From DATFPK01 sp035264885 (lineage in GTDB: Bacteria; Actinomycetota; Thermoleophilia; Solirubrobacterales; 70-9), in NCBI GenBank assembly GCA_035264885.1, contig DATFPK010000057.1, positions 1 to 42,320 of the forward strand: 42,320 nt of DNA, read 5' to 3'. Shown in pieces: positions 7,611 to 13,886 of this stretch (positions are counted from its first letter, which is position 1; each line of letters opens with the position of its first letter). The notes beneath the pieces are model-generated. The model did not search any database. It saw only the letters and a program-made list of their open reading frames with translations, and was not told the origin of the DNA. The position numbers and the translations under genes were made by a program.

Positions 7611-8312
7611 GTGGCCCTACCTACCCCGACGCAGGAAATGCGACTGCAACCGGCCCCGCGCCGGGCTGTCGCGCCGAACCAGCAGACTAACTCTCAACCT
7701 GAGCTTGACGACCATTACCTGGTCGCCCTGGCGAAGGAAGGGAGGCCCGACGCCTACGACGCGATCATCCGTCGCTACCGCGGGTTCGTGCGTCTCAAGG
7801 CCAGCTCGTATTTCCTCCTCGGCGGTGAGTCCGACGACCTGATCCAAGAGGGCCTGCTCGGCCTCTACAAGGCCGTCCGCGACTACCGCTCCGACCGGGA
7901 GTCGAGCTTCCGCAACTTCGCGGAGCTCTGCATCACCCGCCAGATCATCACCGCGGTCAAGACCGCGACCCGGAACAAGCACACGCCGCTGAACCAGTAC
8001 GTGTCGTTCAGCCAGTCGCCGGCGGCGTCCGGCGACTCGGAGACGACCCTGGACGAGGTGCTCCCAGGCCCGACGGTCTGCGACCCCGTCAACCAGGTGA
8101 TCGCCTCCGAGGAGCTGCGAAGCCTCGTGTCGTGCATGTCGAGCGTGCTCTCGGACCTCGAGAGCCGGGTCCTGTCGCTTTACCTCGACGGGTACTCCTA
8201 CGAGGTCGTGGCCGAGCGCCTGGAGTGCGACACCAAGACGGTCGACAACGCGTTGCAGCGGGTGAAGCGCAAGGTCGGCGCCCACCTGGATTCCCGCCAG
8301 GTCCTGCTCTAG
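7611..8312 (+). CDS. sigH: SigH/Spo0H-like RNA polymerase sigma factor
   Basis: 233 residues from GTG 7611, set by Shine-Dalgarno AAGGAGG 8 bases upstream. Region 2 holds AIIRRYRGFVRLKASSYF and DLIQEGLLGLYKAVRDYRSD, followed by SSFRNFAELCITRQIITAVK, the signature of the sigma-H/Spo0H type rather than ordinary ECF factors. Region 4 has LSDLESRVLSLYLDGYSYEV and a helix-turn-helix with ECDTKTVDNALQRVKRKV. A non-conserved linker (SFSQSPAASGDSETTLDEV) lies between. In Bacillus sigH directs the transition-state and early sporulation programme; here I see no sporulation genes, so the regulon is unknown. The ORF has its own consensus promoter. Family is very sure, role in this organism open. Confidence 0.93.
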   Translation: MALPTPTQEMRLQPAPRRAVAPNQQTNSQPELDDHYLVALAKEGRPDAYDAIIRRYRGFVRLKASSYFLLGGESDDLIQEGLLGLYKAVRDYRSDRESSFRNFAELCITRQIITAVKTATRNKHTPLNQYVSFSQSPAASGDSETTLDEVLPGPTVCDPVNQVIASEELRSLVSCMSSVLSDLESRVLSLYLDGYSYEVVAERLECDTKTVDNALQRVKRKVGAHLDSRQVLL

Positions 8313-8334
8313 CCCGGCCGGACTGACACACCGC

Positions 8335-8802
8335 ATGCCGCGGGGGCTCTACCCTGGCGGCGTGCGGTTTGGGATCGGTTGGCTGACGCTGGTGCTGGGG
8401 GCGGCGCTGCTCCTCGCGATGGCTGCCGCGGCGCTGGCCCTGACCGCGAAGGGCACCGCCGGACCCGATCGCCTTTCGGGGACCAGGGGGGCCGACGTCC
8501 TGCGTGGGGGCCGCGGCGCCGACAAGCTGCTCGGGCGCAAGGGCGCCGACCGCCTCTACGGGGGCCGGGGCCGCGACCGCCTGATCGGCGGCGCCGGACC
8601 CGACCGGATGGTCGGCGGCCCCGGCCACGACGAGTTCAACGCGAACGGGGTCTCCCGCGTCGGGTCTGCCGGCAACGACAGGATCTTCGCCCGCGACGGC
8701 GGCGAGGACCTGATCGAGTGCGGTCCCGGCCGTGACGTCGCCGTCGTCGACCGGAGGGAGGACGGAGTGTTCGACTGCGAGATCATCAGGGAGCCGAAGT
8801 GA
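8335..8802 (+). CDS. Secreted calcium-binding-repeat (RTX-like) protein
   Basis: 155 residues from ATG 8335; GTG 8362 would give a shorter, more typical signal peptide. One hydrophobic segment (WLTLVLGAALLLAMAAAALAL, with TAKG after it) looks like a signal peptide or anchor. It is followed by degenerate hemolysin-type nonapeptides: GTAGPDRLSG, GADVLRGGRGADKLLG, GADRLYGGRGRDRLIGGAGPDRMVGG. These G-G-x-G-x-D-x-L turns bind calcium in beta-roll proteins. The C-terminus has a Cys pair (IECGPGRD, VFDCEI) that may form a disulfide. Its stop overlaps the next start (GTGA), so it is probably coupled to the exported phosphoesterase. The role is not known. Confidence 0.78.
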   Translation: MPRGLYPGGVRFGIGWLTLVLGAALLLAMAAAALALTAKGTAGPDRLSGTRGADVLRGGRGADKLLGRKGADRLYGGRGRDRLIGGAGPDRMVGGPGHDEFNANGVSRVGSAGNDRIFARDGGEDLIECGPGRDVAVVDRREDGVFDCEIIREPK

Positions 8803-10331
8803 GCCGCCGGAGGTCGTTCGAGCCTGGACCCGCCCCCGACCCGGCCGCCCGTCGGGCCGCCGAGCAGGCGGCGCGGCTGGACGCCGACCACCCGGAGGAC
8901 GGGCTGCGGCGGCGCGACTTCCTCGCCCGGACCGCGACCCTGGCCGGCAGCGCGGCGCTGGCAGGCGTCCTGCCGAGCGACACGCTCGTCCGCGCGGCGG
9001 CGCGGGCGCAGACGCGGGTCGCGCTGCCGAGTCCGCGGAACATGCCGATCGACACCTTCGTCGTCCTGATGATGGAGAACCGCTCCTTCGACCACTACTT
9101 CGGCTGGCATCCGAAGGCCGACGGTCGCAACGCCGGCCTCGCCTATCCCGACGCGCTCGGCAACCGGGTCCCGACCTGGCGGCTCACCCCGGACTTCCAG
9201 GGCTGCGCGTACCGCGACCCCGACCACTCCTGGACCGGTGGCCGCTGGCAGTGGGGCAAGGGGAGGATGAACGGCTTCGTCCAGGGCAACCCCGAGAAGG
9301 ACGGCAGCGACCAGTTCGCGGCCGGCTACTACCTGAAGGAGGACGTGCCGTTCATCCCGCACGCGGCCGACCGCTTCCAGCTCTACGACCGTTTCTTCTG
9401 CTCGATCATGGCTTCGACCTATCCGAACCGCCACTACATGTGGGGCGCCCAGAACGGCGGGCAGAAGACCAATGCCCTCCCCGGACCGGAGGGGTTCCAG
9501 TGGGAGACGATCTTCGACCGCGCCCGGTCTCACGGGGTCAGCGCGACCTACTTCAACTCCGACCTTCCCTTCGGCCTCCTCTACGGCCAGCGGGCGCTGC
9601 CGTGGACGACGCCGATCAGCAACTATTACGACCGGGCCGCGTCCGGCACGCTGCCGCACATCTCGTTCGTCGACCCGCCGTTCCGCGACGGCGGCGGGGG
9701 CGACGGGATCTCGGCCGATGAGCACCCGCACGGCGACGTCCGGCTGGGCCAGGCGTTCATGTCGGACGTGGTCAACGCCTTCGTCGAGTCGCCGCAGTTC
9801 CGCCGCGGGGCGCTGTTCATCGTCTACGACGAGTGGGGCGGGTTCTTCGACCACGTGCCGCCGCGGTTCGTACCCGACGACCGCGCCAGCCGCCAGATTC
9901 AGGAGAACTGGGGGATGACCGGCTTCCGGATCCCGGGCGTCGTGGTCTCGCCGTACGTGAAGCGGCACAGCGTCAGCCACGCGACCTGCACGTTCGAGTC
10001 GATCCTCAAGCTGATCTCCTACAAGTTCCGGCTCGGATACCTGAACAAGCGCCACCGGTACGCGTTCAACATCGGCCGGACCTTCAACTGGAAGCGGCCG
10101 AACTACAAGGACCCCGGGCTCCCCGATCCCCAGGCGGTCGCCTCGTCGACCTGCACCCAGAAGGGCTTCCGGGAGGCAGCGCCGCGGCGGCCCAAGGAAC
10201 ACGACCTCGTCAGCCTCGAGACCAGCGGTTACCTGGACTCGCTCGGCTACGACCCGCCGCGCCCGACCTACGAGCGGATCTTCCGCGACCCCGACAGCGT
10301 TCGGCGGGCGATGGAGGAAAGCGGACGGTAG
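8799..10331 (+). CDS. Tat-exported phosphoesterase (phospholipase C / acid phosphatase family)
   Basis: 510 residues. GTG 8799 overlaps the preceding stop by four bases. A twin-arginine motif RRRDFL at about 37-42 precedes a hydrophobic Ala-rich stretch, so the protein is probably exported folded. The phosphoesterase-family signatures are present: MMENRSFDHYFGWHP (about 91-105), STYPNRHYMWGAQ, the block FIVYDEWGGFFDHVPP, and PGVVVSPYVKRHSVSHATCTFESIL. These metal-dependent enzymes cleave phosphodiesters such as phosphatidylcholine, or monoesters. Length agrees with the family, and a C-terminal domain after about 430 carries the basic, less conserved tail. Substrate (phospholipid versus other) cannot be told from sequence. 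Confidence 0.9.
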   Translation: MSRRRSFEPGPAPDPAARRAAEQAARLDADHPEDGLRRRDFLARTATLAGSAALAGVLPSDTLVRAAARAQTRVALPSPRNMPIDTFVVLMMENRSFDHYFGWHPKADGRNAGLAYPDALGNRVPTWRLTPDFQGCAYRDPDHSWTGGRWQWGKGRMNGFVQGNPEKDGSDQFAAGYYLKEDVPFIPHAADRFQLYDRFFCSIMASTYPNRHYMWGAQNGGQKTNALPGPEGFQWETIFDRARSHGVSATYFNSDLPFGLLYGQRALPWTTPISNYYDRAASGTLPHISFVDPPFRDGGGGDGISADEHPHGDVRLGQAFMSDVVNAFVESPQFRRGALFIVYDEWGGFFDHVPPRFVPDDRASRQIQENWGMTGFRIPGVVVSPYVKRHSVSHATCTFESILKLISYKFRLGYLNKRHRYAFNIGRTFNWKRPNYKDPGLPDPQAVASSTCTQKGFREAAPRRPKEHDLVSLETSGYLDSLGYDPPRPTYERIFRDPDSVRRAMEESGR

Positions 10332-10334
10332 CGA

Positions 10335-10634
10335 TGGCTGCTCGCCACCGTCGCGCTCGCCGTCACCGCCCGCAGCATCGAGCTCGCCGCGATCGATAAG
10401 ACCGTGAAGGCACTCGAGGCCGACCCGCACGTCGCCTCGGTGGCCAGCCCGCTGAGCCCGAGGGCAAGGCGACGATCGTCCGATGCCCTCCTGGTCCCGG
10501 CGGTGCTCGTGCTGATGGGAAAGGGGGCGTGGTGGTTCCCCGGCTGGCTCGAGCGTTGGCTGCCGCGGCTGAACGTCGAGGGGGACGAGTACTTCACAGA
10601 ACGCGACGCCGTGCCCGCTGCCGGAGCCCGGTAG
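10335..10634 (+). pseudogene. Remnant of an MMPL/RND-type transporter gene
   Basis: The frame reads WLLATVALAVTARSIELAAI (like the first membrane helix of MMPL proteins), then KALEADPHVASVASPLSP (start of the first periplasmic loop), and then, after a few scrambled codons, DALLVPAVLVLMGKGAWWFP and WLERWLPRLNVEG, which resembles the last helix and C-terminal tail of MMPL transporters. Shifting one base at about 10457 recovers PEGKATIV, so a frameshift is visible, and the whole central part of the gene (hundreds of codons) is absent. A GTG-started 76-residue ORF from 10404 exists but is best read as a decayed fragment, not a gene. It ends 19 bp before the tRNA. Confidence 0.7.
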
Positions 10635-10653
10635 CGCCGTATCCTCAGCGGGC

Positions 10654-10726
10654 GCCCGCCTAGCTCAATTGGTAGAGCGCTGCTCTTGTAAAGCAGTCGT
10701 TCCCGGTTCGAGTCCGGGGGCGGGCT
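10654..10726 (+). tRNA. tRNA-Thr (anticodon UGU)
   Basis: 73 nt, no encoded CCA. Acceptor GCCCGCC (10654-10660) pairs with GGCGGGC (10719-10725). The D arm is GCTC/GAGC. The anticodon stem CTGCT/AGCAG encloses loop CTTGTAA with anticodon TGT at 10687-10689. The T stem CCCGG/CCGGG encloses TTCGAGT. All stems are fully paired, so the gene looks functional. Its 3' end is antisense to the last 20 codons of the ThiF-family gene. Confidence 0.97.
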
Positions 10727-11906
10727 CTGCGCCGCAGCGGCAACCTGGATGCGCGGCGACCTCCTCGCGGGTGGTCGCGAGCGTCCTCAGGTCGAGGGTC
10801 CAGGCCGCGCCCGCGGTCGCCGGCGGTGTGCCGGCGAGGTGGTGGATGACCTCCATCGCCAGAACCGACCCGGCCATGCCCGAGGCGGCGCCGATCGTGG
10901 CCGCGGTGGACGGCTCCTGGTCGAGCTGCCGGGTGACCGCGTCGTAGCGGGGGAATCCGGCCCGGAGGCCGGTCTCCCAGCAATCGAAGCAGGCCGTCTC
11001 GCCCGGAACGGTCAGCGGGCCGACCCTGATCAGAGGGGGGAACTGCCCGGCGGTGATGTACGGCACGCCGGCCGCGAGGCCGGCGGCGTTGACCCAGCGT
11101 GGCAGCTCGTACGCCGGCCAGTCGGCGGTGCTGACGACGAAGTCGACGCCGCCGAGCCGGCGCTCCAGGTCCGTCGCCGACCTGATCCGTTCGGACACCG
11201 GCTCGACGTCGAGCCGCGAGTCGTTGGCCAGCAGCGCCTCCCGCGCGGCCTCGACCTTCGGCCTGCCCAGATCGGCCTCTCCGAACAGCACTTGGCGGTT
11301 CAGGTTGCTGAGCTCGACGGTGTCGTCGTCGACCAGGACCAGGGAGCCGATCCCGGCCAGGGCGAGGGCGCTGGCGGTCCAGCAGCCGAGGCCGCCGCAC
11401 CCGAGCAGGAGGACGCGCGCGCCGAGGAGCCGCTCCTGGACGGCGGCGGCGCCGGCAGTGTCGCCGGTGAGGTCGGCGAAGTAGATGAGCTGGCGGTCGT
11501 AGCGCTCGGCGGCGACGGTGGTGAGCCCGGTCGCCTCCGGCTCCCGCTCGGCGACGCCGTCGCGGCAGAGGCCCGCCAGCCGCCCCTCGAGGCCGTCCGT
11601 CGCGTGCCCGCGTGCTTCGAGGATCCGTGCCAGCCCGACGGCCGTCGCCCAGCCCCGGCTGAGGCGCTCGAGCAGCAGCCGGTCGGCGGCCGAGGCACCG
11701 GTCACCTCCAGGTCTTCCATCCCGCTGTGGAGGAGGAACACCCGTCCGTCCTCGGCGAAGAAGAGGTCGAGCGAGCGCCGGAGGCGGAAGCGCGGGGAGG
11801 GCGGCCGCGCCTGCGCGGCGCGGCCGCCTCCGCCGCTCAGCCGCCCTTGCGGATCGCAGCCGAAGGGATCAGCGGAGCATCCGCCTTCTTGACCTGCATC
11901 GTTCAC
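10665..11906 (-). CDS. ThiF/MoeB-type E1-like adenylyltransferase with N-terminal peptide-binding-like domain
   Basis: 413 residues if started at GTG 11906. Residues about 40-122 (RFRLRRSLDLFFAEDG, FLLH, TGASAADRLLLERL, then GLCRDGVAE) resemble PqqD-like RiPP recognition elements. Residues about 135-391 are an E1-like fold: ATP loop GCGGLG (169-174), Asp in LVDDD, ELSNLNRQ (198-205), Lys217, and a zinc site CFDC (306/309) with CRC (389/391). Such enzymes adenylate a C-terminal carboxylate, often Gly-Gly. The start is doubtful: GTG 11906 lies inside the Shine-Dalgarno of the 20-codon peptide ORF, and the first 40 residues are Gly/Ala/Arg low-complexity over a hairpin. The only other in-frame candidate before the domain is CTG 11840, overlapping the peptide stop (CTGA). 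The last 20 residues are antisense to tRNA-Thr. Confidence 0.85.
   Translation of the reverse strand: MNDAGQEGGCSADPFGCDPQGRLSGGGGRAAQARPPSPRFRLRRSLDLFFAEDGRVFLLHSGMEDLEVTGASAADRLLLERLSRGWATAVGLARILEARGHATDGLEGRLAGLCRDGVAEREPEATGLTTVAAERYDRQLIYFADLTGDTAGAAAVQERLLGARVLLLGCGGLGCWTASALALAGIGSLVLVDDDTVELSNLNRQVLFGEADLGRPKVEAAREALLANDSRLDVEPVSERIRSATDLERRLGGVDFVVSTADWPAYELPRWVNAAGLAAGVPYITAGQFPPLIRVGPLTVPGETACFDCWETGLRAGFPRYDAVTRQLDQEPSTAATIGAASGMAGSVLAMEVIHHLAGTPPATAGAAWTLDLRTLATTREEVAAHPGCRCGAEPAPGLEPGTTALQEQRSTN
11800..11828 (-). promoter_or_regulatory. 12-bp GC-only hairpin between peptide ORF and E1 domain
   Basis: GGCGGCCGCGCC (11828-11817 on the minus strand) and GGCGCGGCCGCC (11811-11800) pair perfectly around a 5-nt loop, GCGCA. 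The hairpin begins 8 nt past the stop of the 20-codon ORF. No U-tract follows, so it is more likely an attenuator or mRNA-stabilising element that sets a high peptide-to-enzyme ratio, as hairpins after precursor genes do in several peptide-antibiotic operons, for example microcin C. Confidence 0.7.
11837..11899 (-). CDS. Candidate 20-residue precursor peptide with Gly-Gly C-terminus
   Basis: ATG 11899 to TGA 11837-11839 encodes MQVKKADAPLIPSAAIRKGG. It is preceded by AAGGAGGTGA, a 10-nt perfect match to the 16S anti-Shine-Dalgarno, 3 nt before ATG. This initiation signal is far better than that of either neighbour. The ORF begins 3 bp after the methyltransferase stop and is nested, in another frame, in the 5' part of the annotated-length ThiF gene. 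The Gly-Gly end is what E1-like ThiF enzymes adenylate in ThiS, MoaD and ubiquitin-like substrates; the Lys-Lys-containing front could be a leader for the PqqD-like domain. It could still be a leader ORF used only for translational coupling. I know of no described peptide with this sequence. Confidence 0.6.
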   Translation of the reverse strand: MQVKKADAPLIPSAAIRKGG

Positions 11907-11912
11907 CTCCTT
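11903..11912 (-). promoter_or_regulatory. Extended Shine-Dalgarno for the 20-codon ORF
   Basis: On the minus strand AAGGAGGTGA (11912 to 11903) is a full-length complement to the 16S rRNA 3' end. It is formed by the last codons and stop of the methyltransferase gene (AGG AGG TGA). It lies 3 nt before ATG 11899 and overlaps GTG 11906, which is therefore too close to use it. This decides for the peptide start. Confidence 0.85.
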
Positions 11913-12667
11913 GCGCTCGCAGCGACGTAGATCGCCTTGGCGTGCCGGAACTCGTCGAAGGGCTGCTCGAGCACCGCGTCCTCATCGTGCCCGTAGAGGG
12001 CGAGGCAGCGCAGGCCGGCGTCCTCGAGCGCTGCCAGCACCTCCTCGGCAGGGTGGTGGCGCTGCCGATGGACCGCGACCCGCTCCCCGTACTCGACCCG
12101 CGCCTCGACCTGCTCGCCCGGCCCCGCGTCCTGGGGCGCGTGCCCGCGCCACAGAGCCGTGCCGCCGCCGACCTCGACGGCCTCTTCGGCAGCGAAGAAA
12201 TCGCGGTAGCTGGTGAGCGTGTTGCAGTCGAACACGAAGACGCCTCGAGGGGCCAGGTTGCGGCGGACGCCGGCGAACGCGGCGCGGAGCTCGGCGCCGC
12301 CGAGGAGGTAGTTCGCGACGTCGTCGAGGGCGAGGACCAGGTCGAAGGAGCCGATCCGCGGCAGCCGCCGGACGTCCTCCTGCGCGAGCCGGGCGAGCGG
12401 AGCCTTGGCGCGGGCGACCGCGAGCATCCCGGCCGACGCGTCGACCCCGGTGACGTGCCAGCCGCGCTCGAGCAGCGGCAGGAAGCTCTTGCCGGTCCCG
12501 CAACCGAGGTCGAGCACCCGGCGGCCGCGCAGCCCGCAGCGACGGGCCGCCGGGATCAGGGAGCCGAGCCAGAGCTCGTAGTCGTGATGGGCGGTGAAGT
12601 CGTCGTAGATCGACGCCATCGCGTCGTAAGCGAGAGCGGCGTGCGCCGGGGGCGTCGTGGTCTCCAC
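11903..12667 (-). CDS. Class I SAM-dependent methyltransferase
   Basis: 254 residues from GTG 12667. The SAM-binding motif I is VLDLGCGTGKSFLPLLERG and the acidic loop is VTGVDASAGML; motif IV is FDLVLALDDVANYL. The N-terminus (LAYDAMASIYDDFTAHHDYELW) is typical of small-molecule or peptide methyltransferases of the type-11/25 group. The stop codon TGA is shared with the extended Shine-Dalgarno of the 20-codon ORF, so methyltransferase, peptide and ThiF-like enzyme probably form one translationally coupled operon. Substrate unknown; the context suggests the peptide or its product. No Shine-Dalgarno precedes GTG 12667, so the mRNA may be leaderless or nearly so. Confidence 0.88.
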   Translation of the reverse strand: METTTPPAHAALAYDAMASIYDDFTAHHDYELWLGSLIPAARRCGLRGRRVLDLGCGTGKSFLPLLERGWHVTGVDASAGMLAVARAKAPLARLAQEDVRRLPRIGSFDLVLALDDVANYLLGGAELRAAFAGVRRNLAPRGVFVFDCNTLTSYRDFFAAEEAVEVGGGTALWRGHAPQDAGPGEQVEARVEYGERVAVHRQRHHPAEEVLAALEDAGLRCLALYGHDEDAVLEQPFDEFRHAKAIYVAASARR

Positions 12668-12692
12668 GACATGGATGACCCGGGGAATGCTT

Positions 12693-12704
12693 TGATCCGT
12701 TTCA
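12693..12704. promoter_or_regulatory. 12-nt word shared with the 19.4 kb ECF promoter region (copy 1)
   Basis: TGATCCGTTTCA lies in the 71-bp region between the divergent methyltransferase and ECF sigma genes, and occurs again exactly upstream of the ECF gene at 19486. On the minus strand it reads TGAAACGGATCA, which resembles an ECF -35 box (GAAAC). Either an ECF promoter element or an operator is possible; orientation is not settled. Confidence 0.4.
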
Positions 12705-12738
12705 TTGAAGGGGAGAAATCAAGCAATCTGCCCGAGGG

Positions 12739-13215
12739 ATGCGGACGGCGGAGGCCTGGGACTGGCAGGAGGTGCACGCGACGTGCCTGAGGTCGGCCCG
12801 GCGCTACGCCCACCGCGCCGCCGAGGTCGAGGACGTTGCCCAGGAGGCAGCGCTCCGGGCATGGCGGCGGCGGAGCTCGCTGCGGGACTCCGGCAAGCGC
12901 CACCAGTGGCTGGACCAGATCACCCGCAACGAGGCGCTGCGCCTGGCCGGACGGGACCGGTCGGTACTCGTGCCGGAGCCCGAGGGGTGGGCGGGGGTCG
13001 AGGACCAGGGCATCAAGGACCTCGTCGACCGCGCCGATATCGACCGGGCACTGTCCGCGCTCAACCTCAGGGAACGACGGCTGATCGAGCTGCGCTACGG
13101 CGCCGACCTCACCCAGCCCGCGATCGCCGCCCGCTTGGGGATGCCCGAGGGGACGATTAAGGTGGGTCTGCACCGGGCGCGCGCCAAGCTCCGGCGCGCG
13201 CTCCAGCACTCATGA
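12739..13215 (+). CDS. ECF-type sigma factor (RNA polymerase sigma-70 family)
   Basis: 158 residues. Region 2 carries RSARRYAHRAAEVEDVAQEAALRAWRR (the D-x-x-Q-E-x-x-L-x-x-W core) and region 4 carries ALNLRERRLIELRYGADLTQPAI with the helix-turn-helix RLGMPEGTIKVGLHRARAKL. ATG 12739 is chosen because region 2 begins soon after; the GAGGG just before it is a poor Shine-Dalgarno. Its stop overlaps the start of the winged-helix gene (ATGA), so the two are translationally coupled. No anti-sigma gene adjoins; the winged-helix protein takes that place. It is divergent from the methyltransferase/peptide/ThiF cluster across a 71-bp region and might regulate it. Confidence 0.88.
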   Translation: MRTAEAWDWQEVHATCLRSARRYAHRAAEVEDVAQEAALRAWRRRSSLRDSGKRHQWLDQITRNEALRLAGRDRSVLVPEPEGWAGVEDQGIKDLVDRADIDRALSALNLRERRLIELRYGADLTQPAIAARLGMPEGTIKVGLHRARAKLRRALQHS

Positions 13216-13853
13216 CCGCGAAGAAGACGAAGAAGCCGCCGGTCGCGAAGGAGGTGGACCAGCGTCTGATCAGGGCGCTCGGCCACCCGGTCCGCGACCG
13301 CATCCTCCGCGCCTTGAACGAACGCGTGGCCAGCCCGGCCGTGCTCGCCAGGGAGTGGGGCGAGCCCGTCGTCAACGTCGCCTACCACTTCCGGGTCCTG
13401 CGAGACTGCGACGCGATCGAGCTGGTTCGCAGGGAGCAGCGGCGGGGCGCGCTCGAGCACTTCTACCGGGCGACGCTGCGGCCGTACCTCGGCGCGGCCG
13501 AGTGGGAGAGCCTGCCGCTCTCGACCCGGCGGGCCCTCGACGCCCAGAACCTGCGCGAGCTCTGGAGCCACGTAACGCAGGCCGCCGGCGAGGGCGGCTT
13601 CGACGACCCGGGAACGCACATCAGCTGGACCAGGCTCGAGCTCGACGACGAGGCTTTCGCGAAGGTCGCGGGGGAGCTCGGGCGCCTGCTCGAACGCGCC
13701 CTCGAGCTCCAGGGCGAGGTGGCCAATCGCCGCGCCGGGGACGACACCTCCGGCCAACGCCGGACCGAGCTGGCGATCCTCCACTTCGACCGCCCGGCGA
13801 TGAACGGCGACGGACCCACCGGCAACCGGCGAACCAAGAAGCGCCGCCCCTAG
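13212..13853 (+). CDS. ArsR-like winged helix-turn-helix transcription regulator
   Basis: 213 residues. Residues about 15-85 form a winged HTH of the ArsR/HTH_20 type: VDQRLIRALGHPVRDRILRAL, then SPAVLAREWGEPVVNVAYHFRVLRD (recognition helix) and a wing ending ALEHFYRAT. The remaining C-terminal part (about 90-185) is helical, with LSTRRALDAQNLRELW and FAKVAGELGRLLERALELQGEV, probably for dimerisation or ligand sensing. The tail is basic. No metal-binding Cys cluster of classical ArsR is present. The ATG overlaps the ECF stop by four bases. Just after its stop lies an AT-rich inverted repeat that could be its operator or terminator. Confidence 0.85.
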   Translation: MTAKKTKKPPVAKEVDQRLIRALGHPVRDRILRALNERVASPAVLAREWGEPVVNVAYHFRVLRDCDAIELVRREQRRGALEHFYRATLRPYLGAAEWESLPLSTRRALDAQNLRELWSHVTQAAGEGGFDDPGTHISWTRLELDDEAFAKVAGELGRLLERALELQGEVANRRAGDDTSGQRRTELAILHFDRPAMNGDGPTGNRRTKKRRP

Positions 13854-13872
13854 CAGATTAGAAAAATCTGCT
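13852..13872 (+). terminator. AT-rich hairpin after the winged-helix gene
   Basis: AGCAGATT (13852-13859) and AATCTGCT (13865-13872) pair perfectly around AGAAA, followed by TT and AGCATTT. It begins within the regulator's stop codon and ends 14 nt before the next gene's GTG. It is one of the most AT-rich spots of the window. Terminator is the simplest reading, but it could equally be an operator for the adjoining winged-helix regulator. Confidence 0.5.
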
Positions 13873-13886
13873 TTAGCATTTCCGGC

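Noticed and set aside
10404..10634. A real 76-residue gene starting at GTG 10404
   Set aside because: Both ends match parts of MMPL-type transporters that are far apart in intact genes, with a frameshift between; a remnant is more likely.
10665..12667. A thiazole/oxazole-modified (TOMM) peptide cluster
   Set aside because: No YcaO protein or dehydrogenase is nearby and the peptide has no Cys or Thr and only one Ser, so azole formation is unlikely.
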